Source: Candidatus Obscuribacterales bacterium
GTDB taxonomy: Bacteria; Cyanobacteriota; Vampirovibrionia; Obscuribacterales; Obscuribacteraceae
Assembly (NCBI GenBank): GCA_031292355.1
Contig: JARLHI010000003.1
Coordinates: 1-64,000, forward strand
Length of the DNA stretch: 64,000 bases
Direction of reading: 5' to 3'
In this document: positions 17,545 through 26,848 of the stretch, piece by piece
How the letters are laid out: every line of letters starts with the position of its first letter
Position numbering within the stretch: position 1 is the stretch's first letter
Made by a program: the position numbers and the translations under genes
Notes under the pieces: model-generated
The model's input: only the letters and a program-made list of their open reading frames with translations
Told to the model about the DNA's origin: nothing
The model's database searches: none

Positions 17545-17586
17545 AAAAAAGCTGACTCGTTTCTCGTGAACGCAGTCAGCTTTTTT
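17545..17586 (+). terminator. Intrinsic terminator, bidirectional
   Basis: A6 GCTGACT ... AGTCAGC T6 (17545-17586), between the converging aldehyde dehydrogenase and EF-hand genes. Confidence 0.88.
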
Positions 17587-17614
17587 ATTAGCAGTGGATG
17601 ATTCTTCAGCTTGA

Positions 17615-18055
17615 TTAGACGTCAGGGCTTTGATCCATGGCTCGCCATTGCTGCAGCTGAGCGAGAGTAAAGTGGCTGTGTCGTAAAAATTGCACCACTA
17701 CATCTTTATCTAATTCAGTAATAACGGTTTCAGGACCTTCCTGGTCGTCAGACATATGAATGATGGTGTCAAAATATTTTCCCAGCAATTTGAGCATGGC
17801 ATATTCATCATCTTTATATTGCCATGGTGTCAATAAAGCTTGTGTCAGTTCTTCTTTCGTGATGCCATCGCGATTTGGGTCGAGCTTGTCGAAGTGCTTA
17901 TCGAGTAAGGCTGCAAAATGTGCACCGTCCATAGTGTCTTCGCCGACCGTCGAAGCCTTGGAAGCTGCAGGTTCAGAGCGCCTCAAATCTCCAAGCACGT
18001 CTTCAAAGGCAACATTGATTGCTCGTTCACGTTTGTTGGTTTTGCGCTCGTACAT
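17615..18055 (-). CDS. EF-hand domain protein
   Basis: 146 residues from the ATG at 18055, which has AGAGGA 7 nt upstream. One canonical calcium loop, DPNRDGITKEEL (Asp, Asn, Asp, Gly, Ile, Glu at the right spacing), after a FDKLD helix. A second candidate, in the ITELDKDVVVQFL region, is degenerate. No signal peptide or membrane helix. Likely a calcium-binding cytoplasmic protein; partner unknown. Confidence 0.78.
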   Translation of the reverse strand: MYERKTNKRERAINVAFEDVLGDLRRSEPAASKASTVGEDTMDGAHFAALLDKHFDKLDPNRDGITKEELTQALLTPWQYKDDEYAMLKLLGKYFDTIIHMSDDQEGPETVITELDKDVVVQFLRHSHFTLAQLQQWRAMDQSPDV

Positions 18056-18331
18056 TGCATTTTCCTCTGCTGATAAATTTGCCAATAAATAGGTTATGGT
18101 GATAATTGTGTCCTGTTCAAATATTATTGCAGACAAGATACAAGATGATTACTTATTCATTTTTGTTGTAAAGTGTGCGATGAAATTGTTCATATGCCTT
18201 AGCCACGCTCTAGAAACAAGACAGGCGCTTCGATTCTGGTGTCACAATTTATCCACATAAACGACCTATAACTTTGGAGTCGTCTGATTGAGCACTAGAG
18301 ACCTTTTCTCATCTTGGCATGCGGATAGCGC

Positions 18332-20467
18332 ATGCTAGAATTGGCACCAAGACGGTTACAGGCAAATTCAAAAACTGGAATTAACTGCGTGAAGTTGCAG
18401 AAATTTTTAGCACTATCTTCTTTGATAGCACTTTCAGTCAATATCGGGCTCGTGCCGCAATGCGTTCTTGCGGCTGAGGCAATGGCTATGCCCGGTCCAT
18501 CGAATGCTGATACAGAAGCTTTGATGCCCACAGCTGCTTCGCCATCTAAAGACTTAACTAAAGAGCAACCTAAAGAAGCTCCCAAAGAAACGCCGAAAAT
18601 CGAAAAGGCTGAAGTCGAAGAAGATACTGGCAGTGCTGCAGCGGCTGGTGACTTAACCGTTGATGAAGTCAAAGTAGAAGGCAATCGTCTGGTGCCCAGC
18701 GACGAAATCATGAATGTCGTTAAAACCAGACCAGGTGATAAATTTGACAGAGACCAGGTTGCGGCTGACTTAAAAGCCATCAATGGTCTTGGCTATTTTG
18801 ATGACCGCACGCTAAAGGCTGTGCCCGAGCGCACCACTAATGGTGTATTGCTCAAAATCACTGTGACCGAAAACCAACCGGTTAGCCAGTTTTCTTTTGA
18901 AGGTAACAAAGTCCTTTCGAGCGAAGTCATTCACAAAATGTTCGCAGATCAGTTAGAGCGTCCACAGAACCTAAATCGTCTTTCGACTGCTATCGACACT
19001 GTAGAAAAGGCTTATCACGAAAAAGGTTTTGTTCTAGCTCGCGTTACAGATGTCAAAGATGATCCAGATGGCAGTATTTCATTGAATATCAATGAAGGCG
19101 TGATCGATGACATCAAAATTTCGGGTAATCACAAAACCAAAGACTTCATCATCAAGAAATACATCAAGGTCAAGTCTGGTGGTGTTTACAATGAAAAGGA
19201 GTTAACAGGCGATCTGCGTCAACTGTTCGCCAATGGCTACTTCCAGGATATTCGACGCAGTTTGGCACCATCGGCGACTAATCCCGATAAGTACACGCTC
19301 AAAGTCGAAGTCGACGAAAAGCGCACCGGCTCTGTCAACCTCGGTGGCGGAGTAGATACTATCGCTGGTCCATTTGGTTCGCTTGGTTTTGGTGACAATA
19401 ACTTCCGCGGTCGCGGCGAAGGTTTGTCGTTCAATGCCCAGGTCGGTACGGGTATGTTCGGCACAATCACTAATTCGTTGAACAACGCCGGTCAGCAATT
19501 TATGACGACCGCTAAGACATATCAGATTGAAGCGAATTACTCCAAGCAAGTTCTTGGTGACACGACTATGACGATGTCGGCCTTTGGTCGTAACTTCAAC
19601 AGCGCTTTGATCGATTATTCGCAGCAACGCACAATTGGTGCCAGTGTCAATTTTCAGAAAAAGCTGAAGGGACACTTTCGAGCTAATCTCGGCTTGACTG
19701 GCGAAAATACACATATGACCGATTTGAGTTCCTATTATACGAACGTCAATTTACTTAACCAAATGGCGACTAGAGCCATTCAAACTAATTTGACAAATAA
19801 TATTCCTCAGGCTGAAAACATCGCTAACAACGCCCGAAACAATATTCTGAAGGGCGGCACATACTTATCGGTTAGCCCAAATCTCACATATGACACCAGA
19901 GATAGGGCGATGGACCCTACTCGCGGTATGTACGCGAAAATTTCAGCGACGCCATCGCTTGGATTGTCTGGCGCTGGCTTTGCGAAACTCGGTGCCAGCG
20001 TGACCAAAGCTGTTTCTGTCACAAAGGAAACTACCTGGATTACGAATTTGCAGGCAGGTACTTCAATGGGCAGCTTACCAGGCTTCTCGCAATATAGACT
20101 AGGTGGATTTAACGGCATTCCAGGCTACAGACAATTTTCTGACCTTGGTTCAGGGAACTCTCTACTTATGGGTACGACTGAATTCCGTCATCGTTTGCCG
20201 ATTCCTAAGACAGACAACAAACTTGTTGACGGCGTTGTTCAAAATGTCAAGGTGGCGACTTTCTTAAGTGGTGGTGTGATCGGCGGCAACAACATTTACA
20301 ACAGCCTGCTATCCAGAAACTCAATGGGAGCCTCAGTAGGTATCGGTTTGCGACTTAATTTGCCAATGCTTGGCATGGTGCGAATCGACTACGGTTATCC
20401 TCTAATCAGCACGGTTCTTGGTGGTCATACACCACGCGTGACATTTGGATTTGGAGAAAGGTTTTAA
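18332..20467 (+). CDS. bamA: Outer-membrane assembly factor BamA / Omp85
   Basis: 711 residues. Signal peptide (cleavage near VLAAEA), an acidic Lys/Glu/Pro linker (about 60-105), three POTRA domains (VDEVKVEGNRLV, FSFEGNKVLSSEV, DIKISGNHKTKDF), then a C-terminal 16-strand-type barrel (about 330-711) ending in aromatic Phe, the Omp85 targeting signal. Three POTRAs rather than five is typical of cyanobacterial Omp85. The barrel motif GGFNGIPGYRQF corresponds to the conserved loop-6 region (VRGY/F in BamA). It inserts beta-barrel proteins. The start could instead be the GTG at 18389. Followed by skp and lpxD/lpxC, as in many Gram-negatives. Confidence 0.93.
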   Translation: MLELAPRRLQANSKTGINCVKLQKFLALSSLIALSVNIGLVPQCVLAAEAMAMPGPSNADTEALMPTAASPSKDLTKEQPKEAPKETPKIEKAEVEEDTGSAAAAGDLTVDEVKVEGNRLVPSDEIMNVVKTRPGDKFDRDQVAADLKAINGLGYFDDRTLKAVPERTTNGVLLKITVTENQPVSQFSFEGNKVLSSEVIHKMFADQLERPQNLNRLSTAIDTVEKAYHEKGFVLARVTDVKDDPDGSISLNINEGVIDDIKISGNHKTKDFIIKKYIKVKSGGVYNEKELTGDLRQLFANGYFQDIRRSLAPSATNPDKYTLKVEVDEKRTGSVNLGGGVDTIAGPFGSLGFGDNNFRGRGEGLSFNAQVGTGMFGTITNSLNNAGQQFMTTAKTYQIEANYSKQVLGDTTMTMSAFGRNFNSALIDYSQQRTIGASVNFQKKLKGHFRANLGLTGENTHMTDLSSYYTNVNLLNQMATRAIQTNLTNNIPQAENIANNARNNILKGGTYLSVSPNLTYDTRDRAMDPTRGMYAKISATPSLGLSGAGFAKLGASVTKAVSVTKETTWITNLQAGTSMGSLPGFSQYRLGGFNGIPGYRQFSDLGSGNSLLMGTTEFRHRLPIPKTDNKLVDGVVQNVKVATFLSGGVIGGNNIYNSLLSRNSMGASVGIGLRLNLPMLGMVRIDYGYPLISTVLGGHTPRVTFGFGERF

Positions 20468-20562
20468 TAACCTGAGCTTGCAGTCTGCCTTTCCAAGCGC
20501 TTGAATGTTGTAAACTGAGCCGGTTGGCAAGCATTTGTAAGTTACTAAATTTTGGAGGAGAG

Positions 20563-21084
20563 ATGTTGTACTCTCAGAAGTCTATCCCTGTCGTTCTCAG
20601 TTTTTTCGCAGCCGTTGGTATTGCATCATCCGCGATGGCAGCCGATCAAGCACCAGCAATTACCGCTGCCCCTAAGTTGAATATCGGCGTTGTCGATAAA
20701 GACAAAGTTGTTACCGGCTATCCTCAGGCTCAAAAAGCCGCTGAAGATTTGAAAAGATCTGAAGACAGAGTGCACAAGCTCATCGAAGACAGCAACAAGC
20801 AATATGAAGAAGCAAAAGCATCTAAGAAGCCACAAGCTGAATTAGAGTCTTTGCAAAAACGTCTTCAAACTTCTATCGATAAAGAAGTAAAAGACATTCA
20901 AACTAAAGCTCAAGGGCTGGAAACACAGCTCGAAAGCGACATTGACGGCGCTATTAAAGCCGAAGCAGCTGCTCGCAAATGCGACGCTGTATTCGTCAAG
21001 CAAGCTGTTCTTGTTGGTGGTACTGATATCACCGATGGCGTTGTAAAACGTCTGGGTGTAGCTAAGGCTGCCGCTACAAAATAG
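20563..21084 (+). CDS. OmpH/Skp-family periplasmic chaperone
   Basis: 173 residues from the ATG at 20563, which follows GGAGGAGAG. Signal peptide (cleavage SAMA-AD). A short strand (LNIGVVDKDKVVTGYP) leads into a long coiled coil (about 60-130) and a final strand region, the Skp jellyfish architecture. Skp holds unfolded outer-membrane proteins for BamA. The bamA-skp-lpxD order matches E. coli and many relatives, which strengthens the call. Confidence 0.88.
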   Translation: MLYSQKSIPVVLSFFAAVGIASSAMAADQAPAITAAPKLNIGVVDKDKVVTGYPQAQKAAEDLKRSEDRVHKLIEDSNKQYEEAKASKKPQAELESLQKRLQTSIDKEVKDIQTKAQGLETQLESDIDGAIKAEAAARKCDAVFVKQAVLVGGTDITDGVVKRLGVAKAAATK

Positions 21085-21106
21085 TTCGTTAAGTTCATAA
21101 AACGAG

Positions 21107-21132
21107 CAAACACCACTTCAGAGTGGTGTTTG
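21107..21132 (+). terminator. Hairpin between skp and lpxD
   Basis: Perfect 11-bp stem CAAACACCACT/AGTGGTGTTTG with a 4-nt loop, followed by only TTCGG. Without a T run it may be a partial terminator or RNA stabiliser, letting some transcripts continue into lpxD. Confidence 0.6.
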
Positions 21133-21205
21133 TTCGGCGTTATGACGGAATTATCAAAAGGATTATCAAAGGCATGGTCAGAGGAATTAGAGGAAGGAGA
21201 CAAAG

Positions 21206-22351
21206 ATGAAGTTGCCGATGGAGATGACAGTCGGGCAAATTGCCGCTGTTCTTGGTGGACGTGTTCAAGGCGCTTCGGACGTCAAATTGAGCTCTGTTTC
21301 TCCTTCTCCATTGAGTGCTACGGCGAGCGATCTCGCTCTCATTTTTGACAAGGCTCTATTCAAAAAAATTGATCAATGCAACGCTGGAGCCATAGTCGTT
21401 CCATCTGACGCCGACTTGAAGTCAGACAAGCCATTGATCCTGGTTGACAGACCAAATCTGGCCATCCAACGCATGCTCACGGCCGCGAATGTCAAACGCT
21501 TTTTACCACCGAAAGGCATTCATCCAAGCGCTGTCATCGATCCCACTGCAAAAATTGGTGCAGACGCAAGTATCGGACCTTTCGTCGCAATTGGACCAGG
21601 CACTAAAATTGGTGACCGCGCCGTAATTATGGCCAACGTCACCATTGGCGGTGAAGTTGTAATTGGCGATGATTTGCTGATGTATCCCAGTGGCGTCATC
21701 TCGGATTACTGTCAAATCGGCAATCGAGTCATTCTTCAGCAAGGCGTGAGCATTGGCGCTGATGGTTATGGCTACGTCACTGAGCGTAAATCAAATGCCG
21801 AGAAAAAAGCTTCTGGAGAAAAAGACTTCTCTGATGATCCCAATCCTTTATTGAAAGTACCGCAAATTGGTAACGTCGTTATTGAAGACGATGTCGAAGT
21901 TGGTGCTAATTCCACAATTGATAGAGCGACTATGGGCTCGACCGTAATTGGTCAAGGCACCAAAATCGACAATCTCGTTATGATTGCTCATAATTGTCGC
22001 ATCGGGCGCGAGTGCTTGATTATTGGACAGGCTGTCATCGCTGGATCTTGCAAAGTCGGCGATCGCGTGATCATTGCGGGCAATGCTGGTGTCAAAGATC
22101 ATATCGACATTGGCAAGGATGCAATCGTTGAAGGCATGGCTGGAGTGCTCAAAGATATTCCTGAACATGATGTTCAAAGTGGCATTCCTTCTCAGACTGT
22201 GCGTGATTTCTTTGTGCAGCATGCTCATTTACGGAAGTTGCCAAAAATGTCTAGCGAAATGAGAGAGATGCAAAAGCGTCTTGCCGCATTGGAAAAGCAA
22301 CTGGAAGCAGTCAGCTCCGCAGCGCTAATTGCTGCAAAAACTGGCAAATAA
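21206..22351 (+). CDS. lpxD: UDP-3-O-acylglucosamine N-acyltransferase
   Basis: 381 residues. N-terminal uridine-binding domain (1-100), a left-handed beta helix of hexapeptide repeats ([20 protein letters not shown] onward), the catalytic His in MIAHNCRIG and a C-terminal helix ([16 protein letters not shown]). The usual LpxD length is ~340; an insert ([19 protein letters not shown], about residues 195-215) accounts for part of the excess. It adds the N-linked acyl chain in lipid A synthesis. GAAGGAG ribosome site. lpxC starts 39 nt after its stop. Confidence 0.95.
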   Translation: MKLPMEMTVGQIAAVLGGRVQGASDVKLSSVSPSPLSATASDLALIFDKALFKKIDQCNAGAIVVPSDADLKSDKPLILVDRPNLAIQRMLTAANVKRFLPPKGIHPSAVIDPTAKIGADASIGPFVAIGPGTKIGDRAVIMANVTIGGEVVIGDDLLMYPSGVISDYCQIGNRVILQQGVSIGADGYGYVTERKSNAEKKASGEKDFSDDPNPLLKVPQIGNVVIEDDVEVGANSTIDRATMGSTVIGQGTKIDNLVMIAHNCRIGRECLIIGQAVIAGSCKVGDRVIIAGNAGVKDHIDIGKDAIVEGMAGVLKDIPEHDVQSGIPSQTVRDFFVQHAHLRKLPKMSSEMREMQKRLAALEKQLEAVSSAALIAAKTGK

Positions 22352-22390
22352 TGGAAATTGATTAGACTGAATAAAAGAGGCAAGAATACG

Positions 22391-23245
22391 ATGGCCGCTG
22401 TTTCTCAATCAACCGATAAAAATGATGTTGTAAGTGCCATGAGCAAAATTGTAGACGGCGGTTTTTCAACAAAAGTCAGCAGTCGCGGTCTCACGTCAAA
22501 AAAAGAAATCAACACCACAGTTCATGAGGCTAAGCCAGGAACAGGAATAGTTTTTGTAGTGACAAATAGCGATGGCGAAGCCATCGACATTCCTGCTCGC
22601 TCTGAATTTGTGGTCAATACTTTGCGCAATGTGGTGCTCGGTGCAAAAGGCACTAGATTGTGCATCATTGAACATCTAATGGCAGCAGCCGCTTTCTGGG
22701 GGCTTGAGGATCTCGTCGTCGAAATCGATGGACCAGAATTACCTTTAGGAGATGGCAGTTCGGCTATATGGCTCGACGCTTTCAAAAAAGCCGGCATTGA
22801 AAAGAGAGCTGTTGTTGCAATTATTGAATTGAAGCAAGTGGTGACAGTTACCAAAGGCGATCGATCGATTACGGCAATTCCTGATGACAAATTTTCAGTG
22901 AGCTATTTAATGGACTGGAATCATCCAGCTATCGGCAAACGCTGGCATACCTGGACGGTCGCTAACGCCGTTGAGGACGTGGCCATTGCACGCACTTTCG
23001 GCACATTGAAAGAACACCAATTGCTGGGGCTGGAAGAGGACGTAGTCAGCCTGACTGAAGATGGATTCACGAAGCCATTGCACTGGGACGATGAACCCGT
23101 TCGTCATAAACTGCTCGACCTAGTTGGCGATTTGGCACTTCTTGGCTTTAATCCACTGAAATTAAAAGCTCGCTTTATTAGTTGCAAGGGTGGACACGAG
23201 CTCGACGTAGATCTAGTGAAAAAGCTATTGCCTGCCATTGGGTGA
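22391..23245 (+). CDS. lpxC: UDP-3-O-acyl-N-acetylglucosamine deacetylase
   Basis: 284 residues from the ATG at 22391 (AGAGGCAAG upstream). Zinc ligands are visible: His in IIEHLMAA, and His/Asp in RHKLLDLVGDLALLG; the last His is in GGHELDVDL. Two LpxC repeats with the normal order. The committed step of lipid A synthesis. It is at the short end of the family (~300). Unlike the usual order, fabZ and lpxA do not follow; two DUF4139-like genes do. Confidence 0.92.
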   Translation: MAAVSQSTDKNDVVSAMSKIVDGGFSTKVSSRGLTSKKEINTTVHEAKPGTGIVFVVTNSDGEAIDIPARSEFVVNTLRNVVLGAKGTRLCIIEHLMAAAAFWGLEDLVVEIDGPELPLGDGSSAIWLDAFKKAGIEKRAVVAIIELKQVVTVTKGDRSITAIPDDKFSVSYLMDWNHPAIGKRWHTWTVANAVEDVAIARTFGTLKEHQLLGLEEDVVSLTEDGFTKPLHWDDEPVRHKLLDLVGDLALLGFNPLKLKARFISCKGGHELDVDLVKKLLPAIG

Positions 23246-23300
23246 GCTGCGAGACTGAGAAGCGTCAAGACCATGCTCTGACGGTTCCAGAGGTTTTTCA

Positions 23301-24761
23301 ATGATAAATTCTGCTGCTCGCTTACTTCGCTCCACCCTTGCTGCGGCTGCTCTCGCCATGACGCTGCCGCTTGTGACCCTGGCTGAAGAAGAGATAAAAG
23401 CCTCCGAAAGCAAAAACGTCAGTGTCACCGTCTACAATCAGAATTTCGGTATTGTGAGAGAAGTCCGCAATCTCACATTAAAGGATGGCGTCAATTACTT
23501 GCGCTTTGAAGATGTAGCTGAAAAAATCGACCCGACTACTGTCAGCTTTAAGTCTTTAACTGCACCTGATTCCGTTGCTGTTGTCGAACAAAATTATCAG
23601 TACGATGTGCTTAATGTCGCCACAGTTTTAGACAAATCGGTTGGCAAAAAGTTGACCATAAAACATTATGGAAGCGACGGACGTGTTACATCCGATACTG
23701 GTATCTTGCTGGCTCCGCCGCATGAAAGCGGCAGTCTGATGATTAAAACTGATGGTGGCGTTGTCCTCAACTCGTCAGGCGAAGTAGAAATTGGCGAATT
23801 ACCGTCTGGAATGGTGCCTAAGCCATCATTGCTATGGAAGTTGATGAGCCAAAAAGCGGGCGAACATGCAGGCGAAATAGCCTATCAAACTCAAGGACTT
23901 AACTGGCGTTGCGATTATGTGGCAATTGTCGATGAATCAGAAACCAAGACTGATTTGAATGGTTGGGTGACGATTGATAATCAGTCTGGCGCAAGTTATA
24001 AACACGCAGCACTAAAGCTTCTGGCAGGCGATGTGCATATGGCAGAGCCACGCGATTTAAATTTGTTCCAGGTTGCGCCAGGAGCTTCTATGGTGCCTCC
24101 ACCGCCGCCCGGTGGTGCACCATTTCAGGAAAATTCGTTTTCTGAATATCACCTATATAGTCTCAATGGTCAAACGGACTTGAACGATAAAGAGACCAAG
24201 CAAATCAGTTTATTTAGTGCTGGCAATATTGGCGCCAACAAAAGATACGTTTTTGATTCACAAACTGCAGTTTATATACCAGTTCGCGAAAGTGATGATG
24301 AGCAACTACAGAAAGTGGCTGTCAAACTTGAAGTGCAAAATGGCAAAGCCAATGGTCTTGGAATGCCATTACCCAAAGGGCGGGTGCGTATTTTCAAAAA
24401 AGATAAAGATGGAGCCCTTCAATTAATTGGAGAAGACGACATCGACCATACCCCTGTAGACGAAAAGGTACGCTTGAAGCTTGGCGATTCATTTGATTTG
24501 GTGGCATTGCACAAAGAGACTAATCGTATTGTGCTTTCTAATAAAGAAAATCACTCGCGAGCCAGCTACGAAATCACTTTGCGCAACCACAAAAAAACAG
24601 ATGTGACCATTAACTGCGTCGAGCATGCCTCTGGTCAGTGGAAAATAATCAATTCAAGTCACCCTTACGTTAAAAAGACAGCGGATGTATTTGAATTTGC
24701 GGTGCCCGTTCGAGCTGGTGGCGAAGCAACCGTTACTTATACAATAGACACCAAAAACTAG
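23301..24761 (+). CDS. DUF4139-like secreted protein, tandem copy 1
   Basis: 486 residues with a signal peptide (cleavage LAEE region). Starts its mature part with VTVYNQNFGIVREVR, the N-terminal signature of the DUF4139 family; beta-rich throughout, ending in an Ig-like KVTYTID-type strand. Copies 1 and 2 are about 90% identical outside the signal peptide and one central segment (24042-24123 here, encoding a Pro/Gly-rich stretch PPPPPGG). The leader AGAGGTTTTTCAATG is also duplicated. Function of the family is not established. Its place after lpxD-lpxC suggests an envelope role. Confidence 0.8.
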   Translation: MINSAARLLRSTLAAAALAMTLPLVTLAEEEIKASESKNVSVTVYNQNFGIVREVRNLTLKDGVNYLRFEDVAEKIDPTTVSFKSLTAPDSVAVVEQNYQYDVLNVATVLDKSVGKKLTIKHYGSDGRVTSDTGILLAPPHESGSLMIKTDGGVVLNSSGEVEIGELPSGMVPKPSLLWKLMSQKAGEHAGEIAYQTQGLNWRCDYVAIVDESETKTDLNGWVTIDNQSGASYKHAALKLLAGDVHMAEPRDLNLFQVAPGASMVPPPPPGGAPFQENSFSEYHLYSLNGQTDLNDKETKQISLFSAGNIGANKRYVFDSQTAVYIPVRESDDEQLQKVAVKLEVQNGKANGLGMPLPKGRVRIFKKDKDGALQLIGEDDIDHTPVDEKVRLKLGDSFDLVALHKETNRIVLSNKENHSRASYEITLRNHKKTDVTINCVEHASGQWKIINSSHPYVKKTADVFEFAVPVRAGGEATVTYTIDTKN

Positions 24762-24806
24762 TTATTTGGCAACATGGGATTTCAGCGTTTTTAAAGAGGT
24801 TCTTCA

Positions 24807-26267
24807 ATGTTAATTTCAAAAGCAGGTTTTCTTCGTGTAGCTTTTGCCGCAATAACTCTTGCGTCGACACTACCTTTGTCGGCTATGGCTGAAGAAGAAA
24901 TTAAAGCCTCTGAAAGCAAAAACGTGAGCGTCACTGTTTACAATCAAAATTTCGGCATTGTCAGAGAGGTACGCAACTTGACCTTGAAAGATGGTGTCAA
25001 TTATTTGCGTTTTGAAGATGTGGCCGAAAAAATCGACCCAACGACTGTCAGTTTTAAGTCTTTGACGGCACCTGATTCAGTTGCTGTTGTCGAACAGAAT
25101 TATCAGTACGACGTGCTCAATGCAGCTACGGTCTTAGACAAATCGGTAGGGAAGCGCTTGACTGTCAGACACTATGGAAGTGATGGACGAGTTAGCACCG
25201 ACATTGGCACTCTTCTTGCGCCACCGCATCAGGCAGGGAATCTTATGATCAAGACAGATGCCGGTGTTGTTCTCAATGCAACAGGCGAAGTTGAAATTAG
25301 TGAACTGCCTGCAGGGATGGTGCCGAAACCATCTTTGCTTTGGAAGCTGATGAGTCAAAAAGCAGGTGAGCACGCTGGCGAGATTGCTTATCAGACCCAA
25401 GGACTTAACTGGCATTGCGACTATGTTGCAATCGTAGACGATGCCGAAACTAAAACTGACTTAAATGGATGGGTTACGCTCGATAATCAATCTGGTGCAA
25501 GTTACAAGCATGCTGCCTTAAAACTTCTGGCAGGCGATGTGCATATGGCTAGACGGGTTAATTTTGGCGGTGGTGCAGACAGGACAGCCAGACCGATGAT
25601 GGCTCGAGCAATGGCTGCGCCGGCCCAGTTTCAAGAAAACTCTTTTTCTGAATATCATCTATACGCTTTAACTGGTCGCACCGACTTGAATGACAAAGAG
25701 ACTAAGCAAATCAGCTTGTTTAGTGCCGATAATATCGGCGCCAAGAAAAAGTATGTTTTCGATTCACAAACAGCGGTCTACATTCCGATGCGCGAAAGTG
25801 ATGATGAGCGGTTGCAAAAAGTCGAAGTAAAACTCGAAGTACAAAATAGCAAAGACAACGGTCTCGGCATGCCTTTGCCTAAAGGTCGCGTGCGCATTTT
25901 CAAAAAAGATAAGGATGGTGCGCTGCAACTTATCGGAGAAGACGACATCGATCACACACCTGTCGATGAAAAAGTTCGCTTAAAGCTTGGCGATTCTTTT
26001 GATCTTGTAGCTCTGCATAAAGAAACCAATCGAATTGCGCAGTCAAGTAAGGACGATCATTCGCGAGCCAGTTACGAAATAACTTTGCGTAATCATAGAA
26101 AGACTGATGTAACAATCAATTGCGTCGAACACGCTTACGGGCAGTGGAAAATAACTGATTCCAGTCAACCTTTTGTCAAAAAGACGGCGGAAGTATTTGA
26201 GTTTGCAGTGCCCGTTCCAGCCGGCGGCGAAGCGAAAGTCACCTACACAATCGACATCAAAAACTGA
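24807..26267 (+). CDS. DUF4139-like secreted protein, tandem copy 2
   Basis: 486 residues, exactly the length of copy 1, with its own signal peptide and the leader AGAGGTTCTTCAATG. The central segment (25548-25629) encodes 27 residues rich in Arg, Met, Ala and Gly (ARRVNFGGG, MMARAMAAPA), unrelated to the 27-residue Pro-rich segment in copy 1. Many synonymous changes but few replacements elsewhere show long-standing purifying selection on both copies. The genes are 45 nt apart and probably co-transcribed with lpxD-lpxC or from a promoter nearby. Confidence 0.8.
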   Translation: MLISKAGFLRVAFAAITLASTLPLSAMAEEEIKASESKNVSVTVYNQNFGIVREVRNLTLKDGVNYLRFEDVAEKIDPTTVSFKSLTAPDSVAVVEQNYQYDVLNAATVLDKSVGKRLTVRHYGSDGRVSTDIGTLLAPPHQAGNLMIKTDAGVVLNATGEVEISELPAGMVPKPSLLWKLMSQKAGEHAGEIAYQTQGLNWHCDYVAIVDDAETKTDLNGWVTLDNQSGASYKHAALKLLAGDVHMARRVNFGGGADRTARPMMARAMAAPAQFQENSFSEYHLYALTGRTDLNDKETKQISLFSADNIGAKKKYVFDSQTAVYIPMRESDDERLQKVEVKLEVQNSKDNGLGMPLPKGRVRIFKKDKDGALQLIGEDDIDHTPVDEKVRLKLGDSFDLVALHKETNRIAQSSKDDHSRASYEITLRNHRKTDVTINCVEHAYGQWKITDSSQPFVKKTAEVFEFAVPVPAGGEAKVTYTIDIKN

Positions 26268-26834
26268 TTACTTCGCAAGACTTTGACTTTGCCGCCTTTC
26301 CTCGTCGCGTCTGGTCTTTTGAATTCTAATAGCAAGAGCCAGGGCGGCTATGACTGCGGCAAGACCCAGCACAAAAAATAAGTTGTTGATTGAAAAAGGC
26401 GTGTGAGCGTTTACACCTTTGTGGTCAAAATAGGCAACGGTTGGATCGTTCGCGCGATAGTGGACTTTTATCTTGCTGCCTGAAGTGAACTGCGAAACGG
26501 TGTCGCCAACTACTTTTTCGTCAGTGGAATCGCAGCTGGTGTCATCTGCTTCGTAGACTTTGCCATTGACTATGTACGAATAAGCAAAATCAGGATGCAC
26601 ATTTGTTTGATAGGGAAATTTAAAAGATTTCGTGCGCACAATTGAGGATTTGAGCATGACACCATCCGTAACCAACCAGTCTTTTGCAAGACTGAGAGAG
26701 TCTAGATCGCGTCCGGTCATGCTACAGATAACCATGCCGCTTATAGCAAGCAGCAACACCAGGCGTGCCTGATTTCGGATCTTCTGTGCGGCGGCGATTT
26801 CAGCCGTTAGATCTTCTTGGTTGGGATATTTCAT
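26268..26834 (-). CDS. DUF3592-like membrane protein
   Basis: 188 residues with two membrane helices (about 23-43 and 150-170) around an extracytoplasmic beta domain. The motif pattern YSYIVNGKVYEAD ... KIKVHYRANDPTVAYFD is that of DUF3592. Function unknown. Its stop codon abuts the stop of the DUF4139 copy 2 gene on the other strand with no spacer. It begins 14 nt after the ROK kinase gene stop, so it is the last gene of the lptD-ROK-DUF3592 operon. Confidence 0.75.
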   Translation of the reverse strand: MKYPNQEDLTAEIAAAQKIRNQARLVLLLAISGMVICSMTGRDLDSLSLAKDWLVTDGVMLKSSIVRTKSFKFPYQTNVHPDFAYSYIVNGKVYEADDTSCDSTDEKVVGDTVSQFTSGSKIKVHYRANDPTVAYFDHKGVNAHTPFSINNLFFVLGLAAVIAALALAIRIQKTRRDEERRQSQSLAK

Positions 26835-26848
26835 GGTCTATTCCGCAA

